A DNA stretch of 64,000 bases, taken from positions 8,392,501 through 8,456,500 of the forward strand of contig CP126191.1 of NCBI GenBank assembly GCA_030272155.1, written 5' to 3'. This stretch comes from Tetradesmus obliquus. Lineage: Eukaryota; Chlorophyta; Chlorophyceae; Sphaeropleales; Scenedesmaceae. Shown in pieces: positions 10,013-22,006 of this stretch; the first letter of the stretch is position 1, and every line of letters begins with the position of its first letter. The notes under the pieces were generated by a model, which was not told where the DNA came from, searched no databases, and was given only the letters and a program-made list of their open reading frames with translations. Both the position numbers and the translations under genes were made by a program.

Positions 10013-12862
10013 CTGCAACCAGGGGTTCAATTCCTGCAGCAATGGTCCAGGTTTGGCTGTGGGAGTGTGGCAGTTCTTGTGTACAGTGTCGTGTCTGTTG
10101 CCCTTGCTTGGGGCATGTTCTTTGACTGTAGGTGCTTCAGTGTAGTTTGTGCAGCTGCAGGAGAGGTAGGGCTGGCATGACTCAGCAGCATTTCCGTAGG
10201 CAGGGCAGCCGCCACTCAACATCCTCTGCAGTGTATGACTTCTGCTGCAGCTGGTGGTGACATGGGCATCACAGCTGTGGCACACTGCGCTGTGCTGTCA
10301 CAACTTGCGATGCTACCGGTGTAGTTTGCTGCAGTGGCAGGTAGCTGTCTCCTTGCATGGCTGTTGAGCCATGCTTAGAGAAGGCTGCCGCGTGCGCAAC
10401 TGCAACAAGCATCTGCAGCGACTGCTCTTGCTTGCTGGTGCTGCCCCAGCTACACTCCCACCTAGACAGTGCCAGTAGTACTTCTTTGTTTAGGTGGGCA
10501 ATTTGCCGAAGCAGGCACCTGTGGCTGCATGAACTGCTGTTTTGCTAAGATCATGAGGATGCTGCAAATGGGGCAGGGCAGCAGGTGCCTTGTGGCCGCT
10601 GCAGCTGCAGCTGCATTGTTGGCCACTGCAGCTGGTTTGTGGTAGACAGCACACATGGGCATGCTGGTGTGTTTCAGGGGGGTGCAGGTGGTGGTCAGGC
10701 AGCAGTCCGTCTGGGTTTGGCAAGCAGCCATTGTTCTGGTGCACCAGGGAGTGTGTAGCAGCGTGTGTAGCAGCGTGGCACAGCAAGCAACATGCCCTAC
10801 AGTGTGCGAGAAGACTCTTCGTGGGACCGCAACTTCATCCTGCCATCTGTGCATGTGCTACTGCACATTTATTACACGCTACCCTCTTATGTGTTCTTTG
10901 CTGAATGTCGTCTCTGCTGCCTGTTAGACATACAGTGTGTGCTCCGGTATCCCAGTCATGGCATTGTTTGCTGTACGACATATGCCATACTATACAGTGT
11001 TTGTTTCAAACAGCCACGGCATGCAACCCACTTTCGATGTGTACAGAACATGCATCACACACATGCCAGTGCATTGCTACAGTCACGTTTGTGGACGAGT
11101 CTACTGAGCATGGTTGCTTGGCATGTTGCCAGATTCTGTGCATGCCTGATAGTGTTGCTGGCAGCGACTACAGTCAGGCACGTTAGCTGCGACGCATTTG
11201 CGCCTTGCCAGAGCAAGGTTTCCTTGACTGCACAGTGTGGCGGGCAGTGCTGGGGCATGGTAGCAACTAGTTTTGTGGCTCAATGTCTGCCCACTTCATG
11301 GAGCACATACCTTGCATGATGGTGGCGCTTGTCGGGTGTGTCACATTGAATTGCAGCGCGTACCGCGTACGCGTGCACTACATGCGTATTACGCAGACTG
11401 CAGTGGCATTGGCCACATGTGTGTTGTCTCGCAGCGCCACCTGTACCTCGCAAGTGCAGGATTCTTATCATCATTGTTGTGGTGTCTCACAGGGCCCTGC
11501 TTCCACTGATGAGTGCTCTGAGCGGCCATGTTGTTTGTGTTCCCTGGTCATTGGGTGCGTAGTATCTGAGCACACAGCATGCGTAATTTGTGGTAGCCAG
11601 CTGCTATGCATATTGCATGGCTAGCAGACACGGAGACGGTCGGCATCCTGCTGTTGCCTAACACAATAATGTAGGAGTAGGGTGTGGCACATACGCTGGC
11701 GGCTGCAATGCATCTGTCACCATACAGTGCATGTGCAACAACACTTGGGTGCAGAGGCACTGGGTCCTCTGCAGGGCGCTTTGACCTTACATGCTGGCAG
11801 AAGAGGTTGCCCAGCCACTCAATGGATTGTCTGCTGGACACAAGTAGATTTGCTGGCGGTAGCTTTGTCTGCAATTAAGTGAGGTATCTTGCAGCGGTTC
11901 TTGTCTGGTGGATTGCAGTTACTTTGTGTGCAAAGTTCCTGAATGGTTGGGATGTGGGCAGCCATGCATGCATGGGTGCTGGACCTTCTACGTGCATTGC
12001 TTCCTTGCTTTGTGGGTGAATTTTGCTCTCGACCTGCTCCTGCGCCGTGCTTCCAAGCAGACAGCCTTCCTTTCTACGAGGTTCTACTAGATAGTATCAG
12101 GATCTGTTCCAAGTGTTGTGCCCAGTGAATGAGGCTTCTTCACAGGAGCTGCTCCTGTGGCAGTATAGGTTTGCTTGCTAGTGTGTTGCTGCACTCAATG
12201 ACGAATTGTGATGGTTCTCAGCAGGGTTGGCTGCTACTCCAGCAGTGTGCATGCATGCATATGCCCATTTTATCTGTGCAGTGAGCGCTGCCTGTCATGC
12301 GGCAGTGGACTGCAGCAGCTGCTTACTGGCTGCATATGGAGGTCAGGCTGTTGCTGTGGCCGGCTATGTTGTTCGTGGTGTAATCTGTTGTCTGCAATTG
12401 CTTCTGTAACCCAAAAGCTTGGCCTGCCAAAGGCATAAGATGAAAGGCACTTTCAACCAGATTCACCCCCAGTGAAACTCCCGCCAGAGCACATCATTGG
12501 TCAATATCTCATATCCTGCCGGCCTCACAAGTTGCCTGCTGCCTTGCATCGGCTCTGGGACGAAGGAGACGACGTAAGGCATCCTTTCCGCAGATACACA
12601 CTTTGCGCTGGGGAGGATGCCCAGCACAGCCAGCACACAATTTGTCATAGACTGTTGCGTTACAAGCTACTGTGTCGCACTGTCAGTAGCCCAGCAGCCG
12701 CAGTGGCACAAACAAGCAGCTACTGCCGCACCCAGGGCAGCCAACAGCCCCTGCTGCTGCCACACCGCCAGGTCACGCCTGCTCCACTGCGCTGCTGCTG
12801 CAGCAGCGAGCTCAGCCAGTTGCGTAGCGCGGCTGCTGCTGCTGTTGCTGCTGCGCTGCCGC
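10013..12862. other. Gene-poor interval between convergent ankyrin-RING and uL13 genes
   Basis: About 2.8 kb. Open frames here are short, overlap on both strands, and show no family motif, splice-consistent chain or codon pattern like the neighbours. It should contain the 3' UTRs of the two convergent genes. On the minus strand a TGTAA (12664-12660) lies about 200 bases after the uL13 stop and is a good poly(A) signal candidate. I see no tRNA or other RNA gene. Confidence 0.45.
12660..12664 (-). terminator. Candidate TGTAA poly(A) signal of uL13
   Basis: TGTAA on the minus strand 199 bases downstream of the uL13 stop codon. TGTAA is the established polyadenylation signal of chlorophyte nuclear genes. 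Assignment is by position only. Confidence 0.45.
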
Positions 12863-15415
12863 TTAAGCCACCTGTGCAGCTGCCTTGGCCTTGAGGGCCA
12901 GCGACTTCTTCTTGGCCTGGTAGAAGGCGGTGGCCTTGGTCTTGCGCTTGGCCTCCAGCTCGGCCACGGCGTCCTGGTGCTTCCAGCCCACCTGCGCGGC
13001 AGCACATGCATACAAATACAAAACATGGTCAACACTGCAGCAGCAGACGCACGGCAGTCAAGCACATAGCATGTACCGTTGCAACGGACGCATGCAGAAG
13101 CGCTAGGGTTGATAGCGCCGACCTGCACCAGTCACTGTATCTGGCGTGCAGTTGATCAGCTGCACATGCACGGTTGGCGCGATGACGTCATGGGCGCCGC
13201 TATCAGCCTCCGGCTGTCATCTGCTGCTGCTGCTGCTGCCAGCCAACCTTGCTAGCCACATGTAACCCTCCACCACGGCAGGGCGCACACACAGCTGTAT
13301 GACAACAGCTGCTGAGCTCCTGCCAGTAGCATGGTGCTGCTACACCATGCTGGCTGCTCCCCACCTCTGCGCTGCCTGCCCTGCAGTTGATACGCTCACA
13401 CAAACTTTGAACAACCCCAGTCCCAGACAGTTGCCTATGTTAAGTTGTGCTCCGTGCTGACCCCGTGCAATGATGCACTCGCAGGAAGCCCCATTCGCTG
13501 CCTGCGTCCCTCACCAGCTTGCAGGAAACCCTCTGCCACATCAGAGGATCTTCTGCATGCACATTCCCCCAGCACCACCCCAGCCTCTCGCCCCAGCTGC
13601 TATCGCCCCATACTCCAGCCAGCCCAGCCAGCCACTCACCGACTGTGCCAGCTGGCCCAGCTTGCAGAACCTGTGGCCGTGCTGCAGGCGCAGCACCTGC
13701 AGTGCGTCGGGCACCACCAGGCGCTTCACCTTGTCGTAGGGAGGGGGCACACCCTCAAAGCACTTGAGGCGCTCCAGGGCAGCAGCACCGCGGGGGGTCT
13801 TGTGGGGCACCATGCTGCAGCAGCAGCAGCAGCAGCAGTGCAGAGTGGCGAGCATGGTAAGCGGTGCAAGCCGGCCAGAAGGGTGTTTGACGGAGTGTAT
13901 GCGGCAAGTTTTGACAGTTGACATGAGGCGGGTGCGTGCATCAACACCACAAAACCAAGAAGCTTGGACCAGATGCAAAGACCGCTGAATGAATGGTCAC
14001 GATCATATCAGCATAGCATAGCAACTTCTAAGCTGCATGCTGCAGCACGCCAGTAACACTCCCGACACACGCAGCACAGACCAATCGCAGGCACGACATG
14101 CGTGGGGCCGTGCTGAACTATCAGCTGTAGCTCTCCTGCAGCTGTGTGCTGTGCACCAACATATCAGTGCCACTGCCCGTACACTGCAATAACACTGCCT
14201 GCCGATTGCCCTGGCAAAGTAGCTGGGGTGTAAGTTATGATGTCAGGAAACACCAGATAAGAACGGAACTCATCAACTGGCAACAAGTCCCATTATTATC
14301 CAGTGTTTCCCTACATCATCAATCCCACTACATCTGAATCTGTTCGCTGCTTCAATGCACTGGCCGTCCAGCACATCGCTGGTTCCATCACAGCGCTGCC
14401 ACTGCTGCCCGACGCGGTCATCTGCAACCGTGGCAGCTGCAGTTGGCTCGTGCTACTGCTGCTGCAATCCTCAAGTGTCGCCAAAAACGTGCGCTGCTGC
14501 TGCTACAGTTCTACCAGCAGCCCAACAGACGGTTGCTGCCAAGCCCTGTCCACAGCCGCCTGGCTCCAGCATTGCAGCTGCTACTGTCAACTGTTGCAGA
14601 AATGCCTCCTGCTGCTGCAAGCGCCTGCAGCCACGCTCAAAACCGCACTTGGCCGCCTGTGGCCTCACAGCTGCTGGCTGCTGCTCAGGCCAGCTGCGCA
14701 GCACCCCCCTGCCCGCCAGCTGCCGCTGTTGCTGTCCAGCTGCCCAAAAGTGCTGCGCAGCAGCTGCCTGGCACTGTTGCAGTTGCGGCAGCAGGCCGCC
14801 CCCTCCTGCAACAGCAGCAGCAGCTCCACACAGCAGCACTGCTCACCCGCGCACGGTCCTCCAGAAGATGCGAGATGGTGCGCGGTAGTGCCACACACCA
14901 GCCCTTGTGGGGTTTGTGTTGTGCTTCTTGCGCAGGAAACGCTCGTACTTCATCTTCTGGCGCACCAGGCCGCCAGAGATGCTGATCTCCTCAGAGCGGA
15001 CGATCACCTGCAGTAACAGGGTCCCATACGCGTCAGGCGTCTAGCTGGTGCTGGTTTGTTGCAGCTCATAGTGCCTGCTGGCTGGCAGCTGCTGCTGCCC
15101 TGCAAGCAGTCAGGGCTGCTGCTGTGCTGCTGCCTACTGAACGCCAGCCTGGCGCAACAAACCATTTCTCCAGCACATTATCAATGTATTCGAAGCTCTA
15201 GCAGCCCCGTTCGGTCCCTGTGCAAGCCACTCACAATCTGATAGCCTGAAAGGATCTGCTTGGCCACCACAGAGGCCAAGCGGCCCAGCATGTGGGCCCT
15301 GGCGTCAATCACTATTGTCTGCGGCAGCACGGGAGAAAAAGGTGAGCATGCGTGTAGCTCGGGTGGCGGGCTGGCTACAGCAATGACGGCCGGAGGCTGT
15401 GCACACCTTAGGCAT
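12863..15415 (-). CDS. RPL13A: 60S ribosomal protein L13a (uL13)
   Basis: Exons in transcript order: 15415-15407 (MPK only), 15318-15235, 15007-14847, 13814-13640 and 12991-12863 (TAA), giving 185 residues, close to the family's ~200. Diagnostic blocks are [68 protein letters not shown] and [13 protein letters not shown], which match eukaryotic cytosolic uL13 rather than bacterial or organelle L13. The protein is a structural part of the cytosolic large subunit. The start was chosen because ATG-CCT-AAG is followed by a perfect donor and reads in phase into exon 2; the first coding exon has only nine bases. The 1.03-kb intron before the 13814-13640 exon ends in (CTG)7-CAG. Expected to be strongly and constitutively expressed (family knowledge). 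Confidence 0.95.
13818..13838 (-). repeat. (CTG)7 at uL13 3' splice site
   Basis: Reads (CTG)7CAG on the coding strand, immediately before the exon beginning at 13814. Confidence 0.8.
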
Positions 15416-15803
15416 CTTGCCAGCTGCTCCAAAACACGGCTGATGCCAGAAAAGAGGCCGAAGCCAGCGCCGAGCAGCAGTGATATGGCACTCGCAAAAG
15501 ACTGCTCTGGCTAAACCACACTTGGCGGACGCTGGTGTTTGGAAGCGCCTGGCGACTGTAACGTGATTTTGTGTTTTATGTTTATCTTGAAAACCTCTTC
15601 GATGGCTAAACCTCCTGGCCAAGCCGAGGAGGCAGTACCAACAACAGGCCAGATTACCTCACCTGTGCTCCTCACCTGTGCTGCAAAGGTCAACGTACAG
15701 ACAGGACGTATCGTATTACACCCCTGAACAAATTCAATGCCATTCTACAAGGGTGGCAGGTGCCCCATCTCATATGCTTGCTGCACTGCTGGAGCTGCTT
15801 GTT

Positions 15804-15841
<38 letters not shown>

Positions 15842-16303
15842 CCTTCATGAAGTGGTGAAGCATCATCAAGATGCACATTCATCAACCACATTGCGTTGTT
15901 TGTGAAATGCTGTATCTGCCAGGCGACGATGCACAATATCATACACTCTACCCATCTAGCAGTGCCTACCCTGTCTAGCAATGGCAGCGGCAGCAAGCCA
16001 GACTTGCACCCTCGCTTGCCCAGACGCCCTTGCTTGCCAACACGCACAAGCATGCATGACACAGCTGCACATTCTCTCCACGAGCAAACGAGATCACAAG
16101 CAACCAGGTCAGCATCCATCCTTCCTCCCAAGCTGCACACCCAGCAACCAACAGCAGCAGTCGCTGGCGCAGCACACAGCCAGTCCTCCGCCCCATTCGC
16201 CAGCAGAAGCGTACATGCCCAGCTGCCTGCAGCAGCTGGCATAGCTGCTATGCCTGCATCTGCAATATGAGACTCCCATCTACAGCAGCACGCCTGCAGC
16301 CGC
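15416..16303. other. Intergenic: uL13 promoter/5' UTR and UGDH 3' UTR
   Basis: Separates two minus-strand genes. It holds a (CAG)12 run at 15804-15839 and a minus-strand TGTAA (15720-15716) about 585 bases after the UGDH stop that could be its poly(A) signal. No coding exon is supported. Confidence 0.45.
15804..15839. repeat. (CAG)12 intergenic microsatellite
   Basis: Uninterrupted CAG run on the + strand (CTG for the two flanking minus-strand genes), outside any coding exon. Confidence 0.85.
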
Positions 16304-19300
16304 TCAGTCCTTGCGTAGGAAGGGGTCCAGCGGCTTGCCCAGCGCATACACCACAAAGCCCAACTCACGCAGCGCGGCGTGGTCCAGGATGTTGCGGCCA
16401 TCAAAGATGAACGCGGGCTTGGTCATGCTGCGGGTGTGGTGACAGGGTGTTGTGAAAGGGCAGCCAGGGCGAAGAACAACATGTTACTGTGAGTGGTGGA
16501 TGCTGCTGAGTGGTCTGGCGAGTGAGTGTGGCGCTGCGGGCCTGCAGCGTGCTCAACGTTCTATGATGTGCCGGCATAGTACAGATGCTGGGAGTGCACC
16601 GCAATTGCATACGCCATATAATTGAATGGCAGGAGGCAACCCTTGATGGCCAATGTTGCTGCAGTAGATGGCAGGTGCTGTGCGCTGCTGGCAGAGCACA
16701 TATGACAAAGCACGCATGCGCATGCCGCACCTGGCGTAGAGGCGTGGGAAGTCCAGCTGCTTGAACTCGTCCCACTCTGTCAGCACGCAGATGGCGTGCG
16801 CGCCGTCGCAGGCCTCATATGGGTCCTTCACCACTGACACAGAAGACAGCCGGCTGGCGCTGGCGTATGGCGCTGCACACGTGTTGCCGTTGCACAAAGG
16901 GAAGGCAGGATGTAGGCGCAGTGGAGTTCAGTGTGACTGCACGTTGATGCACGCTGCAGGACTATGAAGCCTTTGAGTTGCTGTCGCTGTGGGCACGTGT
17001 GCGGGTGGCAGTGGCATAACAGTCATCGCACTGCTCTGCTGCTAGAACACCACTGGCTGATAGCCGCAGGCGTTCAACAGAGCTGTATGGTGCGCCATGA
17101 TGCCTGGCTCAAGCTGCCTGCACGACACAGCTGATGTCTGGTGCTGATGGTCCCGCGCCGCTCACCCTTGGGGTGGTCCCATGAGAACTTGGCTGCTGAC
17201 AGCTCATAGTGCACGTGCTGCGCCTCCACCTGGCAGCGTCAAGGGCAAGCAGGACACGCCGACAAGTCAGTTGCGCGCCAGCACTGCAATGCTGACTCCC
17301 ACACTATACACCTCATCACCCAAGGGATGGAGCCAGGTCTGCCTGGTACACACACTGAAGACCTGCAGTCGCAGCACTTGCCACTAGCTGCCGCGCCATG
17401 CATCCTGGTCCTGCAATGCTCCAAGCACAGCACTGTCGCCACACAACATGCAGCTCTCTCAACCACCCTGTGGCTGCCTGCTTGCTGTCTCATGGCAGCA
17501 GCCTCACTCGCCTTGGGGTCATACACGAAGAGCTTGGCGCCGTCAGCAATGAGGCCCCTGCACACGTCGATGGCTGGCGTCTCACGCGTGTCACCGGTGT
17601 CCTTCTTGAAGGCAAAGCCCAGCACCTGGCAGCGCAGGAGACACGGTGTACAGGTACGGTGCCAGCAGAGCAGCGCAGCAGGCAGGGCACCAGCAAGCAA
17701 GGTGTCACGTCGAGCTCAGCAGCCATGCTGCAGTAGGGGAGACCAGATGCTCTGTGCGCCGGTCAACAGTCTGTGCGCTGACGTGCCAGCTACAGCATTG
17801 CTGATGCACCCGCACAGCTGTACCATGTGCACATCCAAAACAAAGCATGCAAATCACGCAGCAGACATGCCAGGCAAACTGAGCCTCGTGGCGAACTGGA
17901 TGCGGGCCCAGCCGCACAGCTTGAGTAGGACCGCCATACAGATTGGCTCAAGGCAACACAAGGCTCAAGGCAACACAAACGACTGCAGGCAGCAGTCCCC
18001 AGGCCGAGTCCCATCATGCTGCATGCCACGCACCGCGATCTTCTTGTTGGACACGGTGTTGAACATGCCGCCGATGACGCGCTCCACGTAGCGCTGCTTC
18101 TGGTAGTCGTTGATGTCGATGACCATGCGCCAGTAGTCAGCCACCTGCAGCAGCCAGCACAACATTGAATGGGATTTGTCAGCAATACCCGGGAAAGGCA
18201 CGTGCAGTCAGAGGCCGGCAGTGCTTTGGTGACCAGCCGCAACCACAGGCAGCCAGAGCTGCACCCATCCCTCCTCCTGGCACATGGCACACAGGTCGAT
18301 GCTATGCCATGCAAGCTTGTATGTCAGCAGAGAAAGTAACAGTGTTTACAGCAGCGCGCACCTTCTGCAGGCCCTGGGTCTCGCAGATGTACACCAGGTT
18401 GAGGATGTCCTTCTGGAAGCAGCTGCCGCCAAAGCCCACGCTGGCATTGAGGAACTTGCTGCCGATGCGGCTGTCCATGCCGATAGAGCGAGCCACCTGC
18501 GCACAGGTGACGGCAAGGGGCAATATGAACAACAGCATGCTGCAGCAGGGGGTGCAGGTTGGGCTAATCAGCTGCTTGCTGTCTCCAACACCTCTACATT
18601 CAGCTGGTCAGGTGTGCAGGAAACAGATGCAGGAATGTTAGATACTGACCCAGCCCTGCAATGCCCTGCTGGTTTGCGCTGAGCCAGTGTTCTGGTCCTG
18701 CAGCAGCAGCCAACCCCGCGTGCCTCACCTCTGACACGTCTGCGCCCGTCTCCTCGCATAGCGCGCTGATGCTGTTCACGCTGCTGATGCGCTGCGCCAG
18801 CATGGCGTTGGCTGCGGGCACAATGCAGAGCAGCAGCAACAAAACCAGCAGGCATCCGAGTAGAGTGGAGCGTGGGTAGTAGCTTGTGTCTTGCAGGACC
18901 CCTGTGTGGAGGTGTGCGCAAGCATCTATGCATGAAGTGCGTCCGCAGAGGACGGCGCAGGACTGCATGGTGGCTGTCGCAACGTATCCCTGGCACCAAC
19001 CTGTGAGCTTTGCCAGCTCTGCGCTCCACAGGTTTGTGGTGAGAATCTGTGCGCGAGGCACCCAGTGAGCGTACACGTCAGCCAGGGCCTTCACTGCGCG
19101 CTGCCCATCAGCATCCTCCTTGCCGCCGATCAGCACCTGTGCAGCAGCATTTGGCAGCGAAATTGAGGGCACATGCAGTATGAGCGTCCTGGTCAGCTGG
19201 CTGCATGAACCTGGGTGAACACAGCGCTGAAGATGTACACTAGCGCTTGCAGAAATAATGCCTCATTGCAGTACATGCTGCTGCAGTGAGCTGGCGGCGC

Positions 19301-21022
19301 CTACATCACTCTGTGTGCGCAGTTCTTGCTGCTATCAGGAACTGCAGCACACTAGAAGCGCTACAGGGTGGTTGTCATGCAGCAGTTTGGTGCTGCACAA
19401 GCAAAGCGGTCCATCCTCAGCACATGCCGTTGGCATGCAAACGTGTGGCTTCGCTGCTCACCCTGTCTGGTGCTGTTAGGTCTGAGACAGCAGTGCCTGT
19501 GAAGCAAACAGCAGTTGCAGCAGCACAACTGCTTACCACCGCACATGCATAAAACACCGTGCTGCTTTAAAAAGTATATTTGTCATGAACATGCGTGCAT
19601 AACAGGTCACTCTGACGCCTATGTGGTCACTCTGACGCCTATGTGAAGCAAGCACGGCACTGCTGCGCACGCCTTGCTCTGCACTGCTGCGCACGCCTTG
19701 CTCTGCAACCATGCACTGTGCAGCACAATGCAGCAGCAGCTCACCCTCAGCCAGGAACTCTGGGTTGGACAGGATCTCAAAGTGCACAGAGCTGTCGCCG
19801 TTGGTGCGCAGGACCTGTAACAACATGGTTTCAAGAATCCACACAGAGTCAGCAGGTCAGAGCTGGGCAGTTGCCAGCGGCAAGACCGGCAGCTGGCAAA
19901 AATGTTCATGCCTAGGGGACGTAAGAGCATTTGCTGGTGACAGGCTTGCCGCACACTCCGATGCTTGTTAGGCAAGCCTGCCCTGGCATATCTGTTACTG
20001 CGTCCTGTGTGCAGTGCAACGCACCTTGCTGATTGCCTCTGCAGTCTTCACTGGCACTGTGGACTTTTCCACCACGATCTTGAATGCTGGGCCCTTGCAG
20101 CACTGCGCAATCATGCGTGCTGCGCTCTCCCAGTAGCTCAGGTCTGCTGCTTTGCCGGCGCCGATGCCAGATGTCTTGGTGGGTGTGTTGACCGACACAA
20201 AAATGATATCGGCTACAGCACACACGGCACCACAGCAGCAATTTATTGGAACCTGCTTTGTGTGGCGGGCACAGCCTGGGTTGCTGGAGGCATCTGCCTG
20301 CGCCCAAGGCTTGCAGGAACATAGCTAGCTACCTCCTGCTGTGATGCAAGCTGGCAGTTGCAAAAACGTCCGCTACGCCTCGCTGCTGCAGGTTGCACCC
20401 CAGCCACTGATCAACTACCATGGCTGCCCGTTGCTTGGCGGTGGCAGCTCACCTTCTGACACATGCTTGGTCACGTCTGTGCTGAAGAACAGGTTGCGGC
20501 CGCGCGCCTCTTGGACCACCTCATCGAGCCCTGGCTCATAGATGGGCAGGCTGTCGCTGTTCCACGCAGCAATCCTGTCTGCAGCAGCAAGTTTAAATGG
20601 CGTGTGATAGCCCTGCTGTTCCTGCTGCTGCAACTCCTTTGCCGCAATGAGTCATGCAGCGTGCAAGGTAACAGCAGCACTGCTGCCGTGGAGAAGTCGC
20701 ACCTTCATTGATATCCAGGACCACAACCTCGATCTCTGGGCACTTCAGGGCGATCATGGCCATCGTGGGCTGCAAGCACAACATTATGGCGCTCAGTGCT
20801 GCTGCTGGCACTAGCAACTGCTAAGGCAGTGCTGCTGGGGCTTGATGCAGCTGGCATCAGGTGCTTCTCATAGCTGTAATTGTTTAAAGTAAAGGACGTG
20901 TCGTAAACATGAGTGTTTATCAGTCCGCAGGTGCACTGCCAGCGCTGAGTTGGTTGCAGCCAAACTGCTGTGCTGCGTACCCCGCCCACGTAGCCCGCTC
21001 CGATGCATGCAATCTTAACCAT
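16304..21022 (-). CDS. UGDH: UDP-glucose 6-dehydrogenase
   Basis: Fourteen exons: 21022-20981, 20769-20703, 20578-20453, 20212-20025, 19814-19745, 19496-19462, 19136-19001, 18811-18729, 18496-18362, 18144-18034, 17625-17512, 17229-17166, 16872-16731 and 16427-16304 (TGA). The product is 478 residues, matching the usual ~480. It oxidises UDP-glucose to UDP-glucuronate with two NAD+ in the cytosol, supplying wall and glycan precursors. The Rossmann motif CIGAGYVGG is at residues 6-14. [18 protein letters not shown] and [10 protein letters not shown] follow. The catalytic loop [10 protein letters not shown] places the nucleophile at Cys275 (human Cys276). [19 protein letters not shown] and FDGRNILD complete the C-terminal domain. 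A 35-base exon (19496-19462) supplies the conserved G-T-A...P-D-R segment. The intron after 17512 has a GC donor: AAG then GCGAGT, needed to keep frame. Nothing is missing. Confidence 0.96.
17509..17514 (-). other. GC donor (GC-AG intron) in UGDH
   Basis: On the coding strand the exon ends ...CCCAAG at 17512 and the intron begins GCGAGT. The nearby GT (A|GTGAGG) would leave one extra base and shift the next exon out of frame. Using the GC donor gives DPK followed by VEAQ, aligning in length with the conserved plant/animal sequence. Confidence 0.75.
19604..19706. repeat. Two short tandem duplications in UGDH intron 5
   Basis: GGTCACTCTGACGCCTATGT occurs twice with a 19-base period (about 19605-19642). 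Just after it, the unit beginning GCACTGCTGCGCACGCC occurs twice with a 24-base period (about 19659-19705). They sit in the intron between exons 19814-19745 and 19496-19462. Confidence 0.75.
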
Positions 21023-21443
21023 GGCTGTTAGGGTTTGTTGGTGTAAAGTATATCACGGAAGGTGCGGCGATCGGTGCTTCTGGCGGGTGGCGAAGCTCAG
21101 TCAATGTATTCCAGGGCAACTGACGTACACAACACAGCTGGAAAAACCGTGCAGAAGACGCAACAATGTTTTACCAGGTGCCGAGTCTAGTAGCCGTGGA
21201 CGCCCGGAGCATGGAAGGGACAAATGTCCGTCAGCCCAACCCTGAGGGCACCCCCACCTGAGCCAGTAACAGCCAAAACCGCGGCTTCAAATACAACGCA
21301 CATATGTGTTGTTGCAAACTTCGTACGGCTTGTTGTTCAAAACATAAACTGAAGACTCCCTCAGTGGTGAGCCAATGGCAGGATACGCCACAGCAGAGTG
21401 GCGTGAAACGTTCAGCCAGCGGCAGGCTGCACTCCCAGGCAGC
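21023..21443. promoter_or_regulatory. UGDH upstream region / TBC gene 3' UTR
   Basis: A 421-base gap between the stop of the TBC gene and the ATG of UGDH, both on the minus strand. It must hold the UGDH promoter and 5' UTR and the 3' end of the TBC transcript. I see no clear TATA box or other named element. Confidence 0.4.
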
Positions 21444-21958
21444 TCAACCCACAGCAGCCGCCAACCGCTGCTCCGGCAGCTGTGGCTGCTGCTGCATGGC
21501 ATCCACATCCTGCAGTTCCCGTGCCTTGGCCAGGCACTGCCACACATCCACACGCTTGAGCCCGTGAAACAGCCGTAACACGTCATCTGCGTCACAGCAG
21601 TGGCCTAACACCGTGCGGCGCTGGCTGATGACAACGGCAGCCACAAACCATACAAACAGCCCACTGCGTATCGTGCTTCCCTCCTGTGACAGCTGCTGTT
21701 GATGCGGGTGCTGAGCTTCCCCCTTGGCCTGCTGCCCTCTGCTGTGCGCAGTTATCAGCTGCACGCCAGCATCAGCAGCCTGCTGCTCCAGGCTGTCCTT
21801 GTCTGACATGCTTGCCGTGCTTGCAACTGAGCCAACGCTGTCCAGCTCTGCTGCTGTGGTGGCTGCTGCTGCTGCTGCTGCTGCTGACTCCTGCGCCAGC
21901 CGCCGCTGGCGCCAAGCATCAGCCCACAGCACCTCCCACAGCTGCATCACCTGCACAC

Positions 21959-22006
<48 letters not shown>

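Noticed and set aside
10020-10040. GGTTCAATTCC resembling a tRNA B box
   Set aside because: No A box, acceptor or anticodon stem can be drawn upstream; the sequence just upstream is the coding end of the ankyrin-RING gene.
11270-12130. Several 60-110 codon open frames on both strands
   Set aside because: Short, overlapping, Cys/His-rich composition as expected by chance from this GC-rich DNA; no splice-consistent chain.
17340-17380. Possible micro-exon (AGACCTGGCTCCATCC area) between UGDH exons 11 and 12
   Set aside because: It fits a phase but encodes nothing conserved; the GC donor solution restores the expected length exactly.
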